Translations under genes and position numbers: made by a program | The notes under the pieces: generated by a model | What the model saw: the letters and a program-made list of their open reading frames with translations, nothing else | What the model was told of the DNA's origin: nothing | Database searches by the model: none | Shown: one piece after another, positions 8,301 to 17,272 of the stretch | Numbering within the stretch: position 1 is the first letter of the stretch | Layout: every line of letters begins with the position of its first letter | Source: Burkholderia sp. FERM BP-3421 | Lineage (GTDB): Bacteria; Pseudomonadota; Gammaproteobacteria; Burkholderiales; Burkholderiaceae | NCBI RefSeq assembly: GCF_028657905.1 | Contig: NZ_CP117781.1 | Span: 2,046,001-2,110,000, forward strand | Length of the DNA stretch: 64,000 nt | Direction: 5' to 3'

Positions 8301-11300
8301 GGGCATCGTCGACCAGATCGGCATACGCATATTCGTCGCATTGCAGCGTGTCGAGCAGCGCTTGCTTGACCTTGGCGGCATAGGCCGGCAGGTCCGCCAG
8401 CGTTTCGCCGCAGGAAGACGCGATCAGGCAGAGATTCGAGCAATAGCCGACCAGCCCGTGCTCCTCGCGGGTCCTGCGCGCGCCGACCGGCACAGCCAGC
8501 GTGATGTCGCGCCGACCGCTGACCCGGTGCATCGCCGCACCATAGGCCGCGACCAACAGTTGAAACAAGGTCATCCCGCGTTCGCGAGCGCACCGTGCCA
8601 GGCGCTCGGCGTCGGCGGCCTCGAACACGTGGACGCATTGATGCGCACGCCACGGGTCCTGCCCCCCGGCCGTCCCGCCGAGCTCGCCGACCGCCGCGCC
8701 GACCACATCCCGCTCGATGAAGCGCGTCCGCAGGCGTGCGCCGATCGCTCGGTACGCATCCGAGCGCCTCGCTTCGCGCCGCCGGGCGACGACGCGGCGA
8801 AACAGCGGCGCCGGTTCGATATCGGCCGTCGGCGGCGCATCGTAGAAGCGCAGCAGATCTTCCAGCACGATGCCCGCGGACCAGCCGTCGACGAGCAGGT
8901 GGTGCATGAGCAGCAACAGCACGCTGCGACCGTCGTCGAGCCCGATCAGGTATGCCCGTATCGGATACTCGCGATAGGGATCGAAACGATGCCGCAGCAG
9001 TTCCGCCAGCGTTCGATCGAGCGTCGGCGCCTCGATGCTCAGGCATTGCAGGGCCGGCTCGGCCTGGGTCGCGATCCGCAACGTCGGCTCCGCACCGACC
9101 GCCACTTGCATCCGCAATGCCTCGTGCCGCCCGACGACCGCCTGGAAGGCGCGCTCCAGTCGCCCGGCATCGACCCGGCCGGCAATCTCGATCGCCACGG
9201 GCACGTTGTAGGCCGACCATCGAGGATCGTCGAGATCGAACAACGCAAGCAACTGCACCTGCTCGGTACTGAGCGCGACCGGCTCTTCCGCCGCCGGCGT
9301 CGACCGCGCCCCCCGGTTGCCGCTCGCCCCCGATGGTCCGCTGCCCGGGTCGACGCCGAGAAAACCGTGCTCGGCCAGCTCGCCGACGACCTCGCCAAAG
9401 GTCGTGGCGGCCTGTTCAAGCTCCGCATCGTCGTGCGCATGCGACAGGAAGCAATTCCGCCCTTCCCAGATATAAAGCCCTCGGTTGATCAGCCCATAGT
9501 GCAGCAACTCGATGTCCGGCAACTGGGGAATGCGAAACAGCGAGCCACAGTGGGCGACGTGCAGGTCGACGCCCAACGCCGCCGTAGCGGCATTGACGCG
9601 TTCGACAAAGCGCGTGGTCTTGGCATTGGTCTCGGTGACAATGGCTTCGCCCTCGGACTTCAGGCGCTCGAGCACCACCTTGGCGGCCTGCATCGCGAGC
9701 GGATGCTTGCAGAACGTCCCGGCGAAAAACGTCATCGGCACGGCGGGATACGAATCGTCCCTGTATGACCAGGCACCGCCGTCGATGTGATCCAGATAAC
9801 GCGCCGCGCCCGCCACCATGCCGATCGGCAGGCCGCCGCCGACGATTTTTCCGTAGGCGGCCAGATCCGCTTCGATCCCGTAGTGGCCCTGGCCGCCTCG
9901 CAAATGAATGCGAAAGCCGTTGAGCACTTCGTCGAACACGAGCGCGATCCCCGTCGCGCGAGTCAGCGCGCGCAATGCGTGGAGAAACGCCCTGGGTTGC
10001 AACGACGGGTTGCGGCTTTGCACCGGCTCGACCAACACCGCGGCGATCTGGTCGGCGTGACGGCGCACGAAGTCCAGCGACTCGGCCGCGCCGTAGTCGA
10101 GCACCACGACGTCCTCGATCTGGCGCGGCGTGATGCCGGGGGCGAACGGCAACGCGCTGCGCTCGCCAGGGCGCGCCATGACCGTATCGGCCGTGCCATG
10201 ATACGAGCCGGCGAACAATACGACCCACGGGCGTCCGGTCGCCGCGCGCGCGAGGCGCACCGCGAGCATGACCGCCTCGGAACCCGTGTTCGCGAAGGTT
10301 GCCCGCTCATGACCCGTGATCTCGCACAACAGGCCGGCCACCTCGCCCGCCAGGCTGCTTTGCGGACCCAGCGAATAGCCTTGATCGACGCCCACCCGCA
10401 GCGCCTTCGCGACGAAGGGGGCGTTGTGCCCGAAGAGCGCGACCCCAAAGCCCATCGTCAGGTCGAGATAGCGGTGGTCGTCGATGTCCCAGATGTGTGC
10501 GCCAAGTGCGCGCTCCGAGACGATCGGATAGACCAGTTCCTTCGTGCCCAGCCGGAACCCCGACACCATCCGATTGTCCGCGAGGCGCAGGCGATGTGCG
10601 TCGGCGTACGCTTTCGAACGCGAGGTCCGGCGGTTGTACTGCTCGGCGAACTGCCGCAGATAAGCGTCCTGGCGGCTGGTGCGCGACGCTTTCTCGACGC
10701 CCTTCCCCGACTGAAACGGCATGAGCGCAACTGCGCGGGATGCGACGACGGGCGGCGCGGCGCGTTCGGCGGAGGCGCGCTGCGCGGCAGGCGCCGGCGT
10801 CATCGGCACGTCGGCGGACGCCTGGCCGAGCGCCGCGAGTTGACGATCGATGATGCGCGACACGGTATCGAGTTGATGCTGAAACAGCGCTCGGAACGAT
10901 TCGGCGTTGGCGGGCGCCGCGCGCCACGCGTCGACTGCCTCATGCGGCGCAAGACTCGGTGGAGCGTTCCCGATCGAAGCCGCGCCGGCCGCGTCGATCG
11001 CCTGCGCCGCATCGAGGCGCGCCGCGATTCGATGGACCGTATTGAGTTCGCCGAAGAACTCGGAGACCGACAAACGAACGCCGAAGCGGGATTCGATGAA
11101 GTCGATCGCGCCCATCAGCATCAGCGAGTCGATGCCGAGATCCAGGAGATTGGCATCGCGGTCTATCCGCTCCTCCGGCACGCGCAGCGCCTTGGCAAGT
11201 TCAGCGGCAATCGCATTGGCGATGCTCGGATCGCGGGTCGGCTCACTCATATTGGACACCGGTAGAGGTTGGGATTGAGGCCCGGCAGGCTGCCCTTCAT

Positions 11301-14184
11301 GCAAGCCGGGCTTCCAGTAGCGGCGCTGTTCGAATGGATAGCCGGGAACATCCACGCGGCGCCAGCCGAACGGCCGGCCGAACGCCTTCCAGTCGAATTC
11401 GACACCCTGTTCGAACGCGCGCCCGATCATCGCGAGCAAGCCCTCCCAGGCCTCCGTTCGCGCGGGTGCGACACTGACGGCCTGAGCGCTCGACAAGCCG
11501 TTCTCGCATGCCAGGGCGGTGAGCGCGGAGCCGGGGCCGAGCTCGATCACGCAGTCCGGGTCGAGTTCCGCAACGCGCGCATGGACCTTGTCGAAACGGA
11601 CCGTCCGGCGCGCGTGCGTCATCCAGTAATCCGCATCGAGCACGGTCCCGGCGGGCAGGATCTCGCCGCTCAGATCCGAAATCAGTGCGGTATGGGTCGG
11701 TTTGGCCTGAACCCGGGAAAGTGCGCCGGCGAACTGCGCGATGGCTTCGTCCATTGCGCGGGAATGAAACCCATACCGAGGATTCAGGACCCGGCTCGAC
11801 AAACCCGCCGCCGTCAAGGTTTCGTGACAGGCATCGACATGGGCCGCGACGCCCGCGATGACGAGCTGGTGTGCGGCATTGACTGCCGCGATATCGACCC
11901 GTTCACCCTGCTCGCCCAATACGGCCGCGACGCGCTCGGGGTCCGCGCGCACGACGATCATTCGGCTCTGGTCCGCCGCGCGCTCGAAGCAACGGCCGCG
12001 TTCGACGACCAGCTCGACCGCATGTTCGAGCGACCAGCAGCCTGCCCTGCAGGCAGCCACATAGGCGCCCAGGCTGTGGCCGGTCAGGTAGGGCTCGATA
12101 CCGGGAAACCACCGGGTCAGACATTCGGCGAAGCTCCACTCGAGGCAGAACAACGCGGGTTGGGCAAGCGAGGTGTTTCGCAGGGGCTCGTGATCGTCGC
12201 CCAGCAGGAGCGGCAGCAGCGGCTGCCCGAGACAAGCGTCGGCCACCGCGCAGGCCCGATCCAGCGCACGCCTGAAATCGGGGCTGAACTCGTACCACGC
12301 ACGCGCCATCCCCGGCCGCTGCGCGTCCTGGCCCGGGAACTGCCACACCACGCGGCCGGCGCGCGAACCCGTGCGCGACAGCCGGGCTTGAACGACGGCC
12401 CCCGCCGCCAGACGCGCGAGTTCGGCGCACAATTCCTGATCGTCGGCGGCCAGCACGGCCTTGCGATGCGCCCATGCCTCGCGCTCGGCGTTCCACGTAT
12501 GACACACGTCCGAAGCCGCCGCGCCGGCCCGCAGGCACTCGACCAGGCGGGCCGCCACCGGCCCGAGGTCAGCGGATTCGCGGGCCGAAAGCAGCAGCAG
12601 GCGCCCTTTTTCACGCAACAGACCCGCGCGCTTCATCTGCCGCGGCGCCGACGACAGGATCGCGTGCGCATTGGTACCGCCAAATCCGAACGAGCTGATC
12701 GACGCATGCCAGATCGCCCCACCGGCGCCGGCTGCCGGCAGGGGCTCCGCGCCGTCGGGACATCGCAGCAGCGCGGCATACGCGTCGGCCGCCTGATTCA
12801 GGCCGGTCGGCAGCCGCAGCGGCGGCGCCGTGCGGTGCCGCAGCACCAGGATCGCCTTGATCAGCCCCGCCATGCCCGCCGCAGCCTCGAGATGTCCGAG
12901 GTTGGCCTTGATGGAACCGATAGGCAGCGGACGCCCGTCACGCGCAGCGAGCAGCGACTCCGCGATTGCGCCGAGTTCGATCGCGTCCCCCAGTCGCGTG
13001 CCGGTGCCATGACACTCGAGATAATCGATGTCGCGCGGCGTGAGCCCTGCGTTGGCCAGCGCCTCCCGGACCACCGTGACCTGCGCCTCGCGGTTGGGCG
13101 CGAGAAGCCCGTTGCTTCTTCCGTCCTGGTTGACAGCGGTCGCGCGCAGGATGGCCAGCGCCGCGCCCGGCTCGCCGTCGTCCTGACGGCGCATGACCAC
13201 CACGCCGCACCCCTCGCCTCGCACGTAGCCGTCGGCGCTGTTGTCGAACGCCTTGCAGCGCCCGTCGGGCGCCAGCATCCCGGCGCGGCGAAACGCATGC
13301 TGCAGGTCGGGATCGAGAATCACGTTCACGCCGCCGACGATCGCCAGATCGCATTCCCGCTCAGCAAGGCTGCGCGCCGCGACATGCAGCGCGACGAGCG
13401 ACGACGAGCAGGCTGTGTCGATGGCGAGGCTGGGCCCGTTCAGCCCCAGCACGTACGAGATGCGGTTCGCAGCAATGCTGTGCGCGGCGCCGGCAGCCGC
13501 GTAGACGGTTGTGCCTTCAGCGTCGGTCGCACGCGTACGCGCGTAATCGCAGGAGCTGATGCCGACGAACACCCCCGTGCGCGACGCCTTCAACGCGCGC
13601 GGCCGTATTCCCGCGTTCTCCAGCGCCTCCCAGGCGACTTCGAGCAATAGACGCTGCTGCGGGTCGACATCGGCGGCCTCGGCCGGTGAGATGCCGAAGA
13701 ATCCGGCGTCGAAACCGTCGATCGCGTCCAGCAGGCCGGCCTGCTCGTCGTCGGGGCAAGCGGGCCAGCGCCGTTCCGCCACGGGCTTGATCGCATGACC
13801 GCCCGTCGAGAGAAGCGTCCACAATGCCGCCGTATCGGCGGCCCCCGGGAATCGACAAGCCATGCCCACGACCGCCAACGGCGCAGCCGCGCCGCTCGTG
13901 ACTTCATGCGGTTTCGGCGCGGCGCTCGGGACGACGCGACCGGCCTTGACGCCGGAAAGCGCTGCGCTGAGCTGGTCGATCGACGGATGATCCCAGAAGA
14001 CCGTCGGCGCAACCGGCCGGCCCAGCCACGCCTCGAGGCGTGCAGCGAGTTCGACGCTATCGAGCGAACCGAGTCCCAGCGACGCGAATGTCGCCGCCGG
14101 ATCGATATCCGCTTCCGCGCACTTCTTGAACTGCGCAAGACTCGTGGTCAGGTGAGATCGAATGTCGTCGCGTGAATCGTTCAT
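5383..14184 (-). CDS. Megasynthase A: ACP-KS-AT-ACP-AMT-C-A-PCP-acyltransferase hybrid
   Basis: A 2,933-residue PKS-NRPS hybrid with an unusual end. In order: ACP (Ser in G-L-G-S-L-D-S-V-E, about residues 10-75); KS (about 95-520, Cys259 in D-T-A-C-S-S-S, later H-G-T-G-T and N-L-G-H); AT (about 605-925, Ser704 in G-H-S-L-G, specificity region Y-G-F-H-S, closest to the malonyl type); ACP (Ser1020 in G-I-D-S-L); class III PLP aminotransferase (about 1170-1610, Lys1446 in Y-G-K-I-V-G-G-G); C (about 1630-2060, H-H-L-L-V-D-G); A (about 2090-2590, eight-position reading D-I-L-Q-A-G-L-V-W, Gly-like); PCP (Ser2607); and a PlsC/LPLAT acyltransferase (about 2690-2925, His2761 and Asp2766 in N-H-G-G-R-F-D, then F-P-E-G-G). 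ACP-KS-AT-ACP-AMT is the iturin/mycosubtilin way of making a beta-amino fatty acid. The acyltransferase is in frame behind the PCP with only about 80 residues between. No frameshift is seen. Confidence 0.95.
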   Translation of the reverse strand: MNDSRDDIRSHLTTSLAQFKKCAEADIDPAATFASLGLGSLDSVELAARLEAWLGRPVAPTVFWDHPSIDQLSAALSGVKAGRVVPSAAPKPHEVTSGAAAPLAVVGMACRFPGAADTAALWTLLSTGGHAIKPVAERRWPACPDDEQAGLLDAIDGFDAGFFGISPAEAADVDPQQRLLLEVAWEALENAGIRPRALKASRTGVFVGISSCDYARTRATDAEGTTVYAAAGAAHSIAANRISYVLGLNGPSLAIDTACSSSLVALHVAARSLAERECDLAIVGGVNVILDPDLQHAFRRAGMLAPDGRCKAFDNSADGYVRGEGCGVVVMRRQDDGEPGAALAILRATAVNQDGRSNGLLAPNREAQVTVVREALANAGLTPRDIDYLECHGTGTRLGDAIELGAIAESLLAARDGRPLPIGSIKANLGHLEAAAGMAGLIKAILVLRHRTAPPLRLPTGLNQAADAYAALLRCPDGAEPLPAAGAGGAIWHASISSFGFGGTNAHAILSSAPRQMKRAGLLREKGRLLLLSARESADLGPVAARLVECLRAGAAASDVCHTWNAEREAWAHRKAVLAADDQELCAELARLAAGAVVQARLSRTGSRAGRVVWQFPGQDAQRPGMARAWYEFSPDFRRALDRACAVADACLGQPLLPLLLGDDHEPLRNTSLAQPALFCLEWSFAECLTRWFPGIEPYLTGHSLGAYVAACRAGCWSLEHAVELVVERGRCFERAADQSRMIVVRADPERVAAVLGEQGERVDIAAVNAAHQLVIAGVAAHVDACHETLTAAGLSSRVLNPRYGFHSRAMDEAIAQFAGALSRVQAKPTHTALISDLSGEILPAGTVLDADYWMTHARRTVRFDKVHARVAELDPDCVIELGPGSALTALACENGLSSAQAVSVAPARTEAWEGLLAMIGRAFEQGVEFDWKAFGRPFGWRRVDVPGYPFEQRRYWKPGLHEGQPAGPQSQPLPVSNMSEPTRDPSIANAIAAELAKALRVPEERIDRDANLLDLGIDSLMLMGAIDFIESRFGVRLSVSEFFGELNTVHRIAARLDAAQAIDAAGAASIGNAPPSLAPHEAVDAWRAAPANAESFRALFQHQLDTVSRIIDRQLAALGQASADVPMTPAPAAQRASAERAAPPVVASRAVALMPFQSGKGVEKASRTSRQDAYLRQFAEQYNRRTSRSKAYADAHRLRLADNRMVSGFRLGTKELVYPIVSERALGAHIWDIDDHRYLDLTMGFGVALFGHNAPFVAKALRVGVDQGYSLGPQSSLAGEVAGLLCEITGHERATFANTGSEAVMLAVRLARAATGRPWVVLFAGSYHGTADTVMARPGERSALPFAPGITPRQIEDVVVLDYGAAESLDFVRRHADQIAAVLVEPVQSRNPSLQPRAFLHALRALTRATGIALVFDEVLNGFRIHLRGGQGHYGIEADLAAYGKIVGGGLPIGMVAGAARYLDHIDGGAWSYRDDSYPAVPMTFFAGTFCKHPLAMQAAKVVLERLKSEGEAIVTETNAKTTRFVERVNAATAALGVDLHVAHCGSLFRIPQLPDIELLHYGLINRGLYIWEGRNCFLSHAHDDAELEQAATTFGEVVGELAEHGFLGVDPGSGPSGASGNRGARSTPAAEEPVALSTEQVQLLALFDLDDPRWSAYNVPVAIEIAGRVDAGRLERAFQAVVGRHEALRMQVAVGAEPTLRIATQAEPALQCLSIEAPTLDRTLAELLRHRFDPYREYPIRAYLIGLDDGRSVLLLLMHHLLVDGWSAGIVLEDLLRFYDAPPTADIEPAPLFRRVVARRREARRSDAYRAIGARLRTRFIERDVVGAAVGELGGTAGGQDPWRAHQCVHVFEAADAERLARCARERGMTLFQLLVAAYGAAMHRVSGRRDITLAVPVGARRTREEHGLVGYCSNLCLIASSCGETLADLPAYAAKVKQALLDTLQCDEYAYADLVDDARRLGRLAAIAPDAVINLERRADIAPGSLDGLRWRPVMNEHVAFPQFVNFIDDGERLSLAIDHIASVPADALLQAFLTSLSELAHGAAAVPGVPSVLPAPAPEPLDEDGDGWLAAFVRHALREPERTALRQGGAVYTYGELLARALCVARAIAGQGIAVGEPVGVCMEPGRDRVAALLGVLLSGACYVPLDPSYPRERNAYCLNDAGARVVIVEMRTVPLLSLPAGCRALDFAACVPDSRSNADSLHGLRRAAPGSLAYLIYTSGSTGMPKGVAVARSSLDTFLLDMTGRWSVTSRDCFVNLTPMSFDIAALEVFLPLVSAASCVMLTSEQRLDGVALAAVIRDQQVTVLQATPGTWRLIQEAQARLPALRIGAIGGEAPPRGMVDYIQSLGADAWNLYGPTEATVWASAWQADRSDRVLLGEPLAGVERYVLDAEGDAVGVGETGELYLGGTGLALGYWKRPGLTASRFVPHPWRGDGARLFRTGDVVRQLADGQLQFLNRIDDQVKLRGYRVELGEIEAVAHLHAGVAQAVCRLDNGADEPQLVLYASPRQGGALESHALRQYLARHLPAYMVPARIVVVDAFKRTPNGKVDRGALSAPQGVEASAPPGEVEAPLLEGMLAIWRDALDDAELTLDTDFFDAGGYSLRAAKVISLSRQRLNLTVKYDDIVAAPTARALTCRLSGGTGDARVNETGAAEVDQHEDPSLFRPPRPEVLPTGTTWAHVRFVLSVLAMHVPAVPLVLSYKMVRRLAPSLGARLRRALPRLFARTLLFAAGARVEVSGLQHIPRDARPLLVLSNHGGRFDAYLLMANLPFAYKSFSSNEDHVTTEKLTLFSWIERTFDLTFMHDKRDAEATEHEFRRARDYLGREGRLALFPEGGMSGARVAPVGEACCLLAAQTGALVIPAAIVDSHRLYESNGARYAPARVHVRFGEPIRFDGAGGNVRQMAVAMRKVLQDLLDDTVNVARRQEC

Positions 14185-14292
14185 CGTTGCATCAGTCGTC
14201 GAATGCGTTTCCAGTCACCGCGGAATCCGCGGCACATGCGCGTTTGCGCGGGCCATGGCCGCGGCGGGACTTTGCCGCAGCCGCGTGCGCCT

Positions 14293-15063
14293 CTAACGGC
14301 GAAATAGCCGCAAGCTCGCGTCGATGGTCAAGCGACGAAACACCGGCGCGTCGACGTACCGACGCATCAGTTCGCCCTGCCGTTGGCGCACCCCGGCCTC
14401 GGTCAGAAAAAAACCGGCGACCGTGAAACGCGGCGCCTCGGCCGATGCGTCCACGGAACTGACCCGATGCGGCGTGCCGCCCTTGATAAAGACGAGCCGA
14501 TTCGGTTTCGGATAAAAGAACGTGCCGCGATCGAGACCGTCGATCTTTTGCGCGCGAGAGAGTTGCCTCAGATCGGGCAGCGGCGCGGGCTGGACGCACA
14601 GTTCGCCGCCCCAGTTCGCGTCCCACATCGCCGACGCGTAGAACACGAAGGCCCCGCTATACACCTCCGTGTCCCGGTGCCAGAGCAGGCCCGCGCCCGT
14701 GTTGGAACGATAGAAATCGCGCGTGTAGCCGAACCAGCGATCGTCCATCTTCCCCACGACCGGTTCGAACAGGTGCGCCAGCGTGCTGAACCGATTCGTG
14801 ACCAGATCGGCGGCATTTCCCGCCGGCACCGCCTGCACGACCCGCCCGCGCGCCGTCTCCCGTGCCAGATCCGGCGCGAGCGTCTTGCCGGTGGACGTGA
14901 GATGAATGCTGCTGTTCAGCGCGTAGCGCACGTTCTTGCCGATGAAATTGATGCGGCCAGGAAAGCGGCGCGCCGCGATGTATTTCGACACCACGTCGAA
15001 TTGCTCCGGCTCGAGGAAATCGTCGATGACCAGCAAGTGGTCTGTCGAATAGGTCGCCTTCAT
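14293..15063 (-). CDS. 2OG-Fe(II) oxygenase, prolyl-hydroxylase-like, probable tailoring hydroxylase
   Basis: A 256-residue iron/2-oxoglutarate oxygenase of the prolyl 4-hydroxylase-like double-stranded beta-helix group. The facial triad is visible as H-x-D in W-H-R-D-T-E (about residues 128-133) and the distal His in T-P-H-R-V-S-S-V-D (about 196-204). The Arg in R-F-T-V-A-G-F-F is the likely 2-oxoglutarate carboxylate ligand. It lies between the SyrD-like exporter gene and megasynthase A on the same strand, so hydroxylation of the fatty acyl chain or of a residue of the lipopeptide is the simplest role. The substrate cannot be read. It belongs to a different family from the SyrP-like oxygenase at 55.3-56.3 kb. 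Confidence 0.85.
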   Translation of the reverse strand: MKATYSTDHLLVIDDFLEPEQFDVVSKYIAARRFPGRINFIGKNVRYALNSSIHLTSTGKTLAPDLARETARGRVVQAVPAGNAADLVTNRFSTLAHLFEPVVGKMDDRWFGYTRDFYRSNTGAGLLWHRDTEVYSGAFVFYASAMWDANWGGELCVQPAPLPDLRQLSRAQKIDGLDRGTFFYPKPNRLVFIKGGTPHRVSSVDASAEAPRFTVAGFFLTEAGVRQRQGELMRRYVDAPVFRRLTIDASLRLFRR

Positions 15064-15101
15064 GATGTCAGTGCCTCGTTGGATTCGCCGTATAACAGGC
15101 G

Positions 15102-16814
15102 CTATTCAATGTTCGGAGCGCGTTCGTCGTCGCGAACCGGATAGACGTCGGATGCGCCACGCCCCTGCTCCGGACGCGGAGATCCGTTGCGTTCGACGGA
15201 GTGAATCCGTCCTGCATCCATCCGGACGAGCAGATCAGCGCGATGATGGAATCGATCGTCATGCGAGATAACGAAGATCGTTTTGCCTTCGGCGCGGAGC
15301 CTGGGCAAGAACGTCTCGTAGAAATACGCCCTGAATTCCGGATCCTGGTCGGCGGTCCACTCGTCGAAGAAGTGGATCGGCTTGTCCTCGCTCAGCGCCA
15401 GCGCCAGCGCGAGGCGTTTGCACTGCCCTTGCGACAGGGCCTTTACATCGAGCCGCCCGTTGCGCTGCATGCGCGGCGCGAGCTTCAATTCGCGCACCAG
15501 GCCGTCGAAGCGCCAACGCGAGCCCGTATCCAGCGCGGCCGGGTCGCGCGCGAACAAATACGCATCGCTGAACACCGCATTGAACTGGTCGCGATAGGCA
15601 GGAAAATCGTCGGAGACCGGCTGGCCGTCGAGCAGGATCTCGCCGTTCGTCGGGACGTAGAGTCCCATGATGATCTTGGACAAGGTGGTTTTGCCCGAGC
15701 CGTTGCCGCCGACGATGAAGACCAGATCTCCTCGCTCGACAACCAGCCCGACGTCCCGCAGGCCGAAGCGATGGTCGCCGTCCGCGTCATATCGGAAGCC
15801 GACATGACGCAATTCCAGGTGCCGCCAGTCGGCCGGAAAAGCCGCGCCGCCTCGCGGTTTCCTCTGCTCGGCTTCGCGGCCCAGACGCCCCTGAAGCTCC
15901 CTGATGCGCCGGAGCGCGACCATCGCCTCGCCCAGCACCGGCAGACGCATGATCGCGTTCTGGATCGGCATATTGAGAAACAACAGGGTGAGGACGAAAC
16001 TCATGGCCAGGGCGGGATCGAAACCGCCATATATCCGGTGGACGAACGCCGTGACGCCGATCAGCAGGAAAAAAGCAATGGCGCTCACCAGTCCCGCATT
16101 CTGCTGACGCACCTTGACATCGATCAAGGCCGAGGTGGCGCGGTCGAGTGACGAAAATAGATCGTCATGCATGAATCGCACGGAGAATCGACTGTCCAGC
16201 TTCAATTCCTTCGCGCCGCGAATCAGATCCTCACTGAAACCAAAAAATTCATCATTGATTTCAAACGCGCGCCCGAGCGGCTTCGACAACCGGTTCAAAT
16301 AAATCTGATAGAGAACGACCGTGGCGACGATGACGATGCATACGGCGGCGGCGGCTTGCGCCGACAACATGAAAAGATAGACGAGCCCCCCAATGACCGT
16401 GACGACGGAGGCGATGACGGCGATCAGGCTCGACAGGGCAGCCGCGACGATATTCGCGTCGCGCCCCATCACCGCCTGCTTGAGGTGATGAGACACCCGT
16501 TCGCTGTCGATCAAGGGCGCGCGAAACAACTGTTCGGCAAAGCGCCGCCGAACCGCCGCCGCGGCCAACTCGCTGATGCGCACGACGCTGATCTGCAGAT
16601 ATCCCAACACCAGGAGATAAAGCAGCACGCCCAGCAGGAATTGCCAGAAATGCCATGGCAAATCGACCTGCGAGGCGTGCCGCAGCGTCTCGCCGACCAG
16701 GGACACGAGTGCGATGTTCAGCGCACCGCTCGCCACCGCGGATATTGAAAGCGCAGCAAGGCTTATCCGCCTGGTACCGGTAAGCAACAGGAAGTCGTTT
16801 ACTTTGGAAAGCAT
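15102..16814 (-). CDS. SyrD/PvdE-like cyclic-peptide ABC exporter
   Basis: A 570-residue half-transporter with six N-terminal transmembrane helices (roughly residues 15-310) fused to an ATPase domain. Walker A is G-G-N-G-S-G-K-T, the signature is L-S-Q-G-Q-C-K-R-L-A, and Walker B reads H-F-F-D-E-W-T-A-D-Q-D-P. The D-E-W-x-A-D-Q form is characteristic of the cyclic peptide/siderophore exporters SyrD and PvdE. It should move the lipopeptide or its precursor across the inner membrane. I chose ATG 16814 because GAAGG lies five bases upstream; an ATG five codons earlier (16829) is possible but has no good ribosome binding site. Confidence 0.93.
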   Translation of the reverse strand: MLSKVNDFLLLTGTRRISLAALSISAVASGALNIALVSLVGETLRHASQVDLPWHFWQFLLGVLLYLLVLGYLQISVVRISELAAAAVRRRFAEQLFRAPLIDSERVSHHLKQAVMGRDANIVAAALSSLIAVIASVVTVIGGLVYLFMLSAQAAAAVCIVIVATVVLYQIYLNRLSKPLGRAFEINDEFFGFSEDLIRGAKELKLDSRFSVRFMHDDLFSSLDRATSALIDVKVRQQNAGLVSAIAFFLLIGVTAFVHRIYGGFDPALAMSFVLTLLFLNMPIQNAIMRLPVLGEAMVALRRIRELQGRLGREAEQRKPRGGAAFPADWRHLELRHVGFRYDADGDHRFGLRDVGLVVERGDLVFIVGGNGSGKTTLSKIIMGLYVPTNGEILLDGQPVSDDFPAYRDQFNAVFSDAYLFARDPAALDTGSRWRFDGLVRELKLAPRMQRNGRLDVKALSQGQCKRLALALALSEDKPIHFFDEWTADQDPEFRAYFYETFLPRLRAEGKTIFVISHDDRFHHRADLLVRMDAGRIHSVERNGSPRPEQGRGASDVYPVRDDERAPNIE

Positions 16815-16978
16815 GAAAACCTTCGGCATACCGGCCCGTCGGTGATTTCCACCGAACGCAACAAGAGATGAGCGCCCCTCGAATAATAAGCGTGACTTAT
16901 ATTAAGAGGAATTTTGGCAAAAACATCAACACCTGCTCCAGCACATCCCGGTAATGAAAGACGCTTCTTTTCGGATGA
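16815..16978. other. AT-rich spacer upstream of the exporter gene
   Basis: A 164-base stretch much richer in A/T than its surroundings, between the MbtH-like gene and the SyrD-like exporter. It contains the inverted repeat ATAAG-N5-CTTAT at 16885-16899, which could be a regulator site or a chance palindrome. A promoter serving the exporter, hydroxylase and megasynthase A is plausible here but no convincing -35/-10 pair was identified. Confidence 0.35.
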
Positions 16979-17191
16979 CTAGGATGCGCCGTCCATGGCA
17001 AGCCTCAGGCTGCGCGGCCGCATATCGACCCAGACTTCTTCGATATAGGCCAGGCACTCGGCCTTCACCCCCCGCTTTCCCGCCTCACGCCAGCCAGGCG
17101 GCAATTCACGCTCGGACGGCCAGATGGAATACTGCTCTTCATCATTCATCACGACGACATATTCACGCGTATCTTCGTATTCTGCTGTCAT
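16979..17191 (-). CDS. MbtH-like NRPS accessory protein
   Basis: A 70-residue MbtH-family protein, which binds A domains and is often needed for their folding and activity. Family landmarks are present: N-D-E-E-Q-Y-S-I-W-P, then P-P-G-W, G-K-R-G-V-K-A-E-C-L, and the closing W-V-D-M-R-P-R-S-L-R. I chose ATG 17191 because GGAGG sits five bases before it; an in-frame start eight codons earlier would add residues not found in the family. The 80 bases separating it from the megasynthase B stop are AT-rich and contain a GAGATT-A-AATCTC palindrome at 17234-17246. It is the only MbtH seen, so it presumably serves all the A domains here. Confidence 0.95.
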   Translation of the reverse strand: MTAEYEDTREYVVVMNDEEQYSIWPSERELPPGWREAGKRGVKAECLAYIEEVWVDMRPRSLRLAMDGAS

Positions 17192-17272
17192 ACGACCTCC
17201 CAAGGTGACGATCAATTGTACAAGGATTCGATTGAGATTAAATCTCTTTAAAGAAAAATTTCCAAATCCCGA

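Noticed and set aside
6598..9768. A 1,056-codon open frame on the plus strand opposite megasynthase A
   Set aside because: Its Arg/Gln/His-rich product has no domain and it lies exactly antisense to intact C, A and aminotransferase domains; long antisense frames are expected at this GC content.
17234..17246. GAGATT-A-AATCTC palindrome as a terminator after the MbtH-like gene's upstream region
   Set aside because: It lies between the MbtH-like start and the megasynthase B stop, has only six base pairs with a one-base centre, and no clear T run in the direction of transcription.
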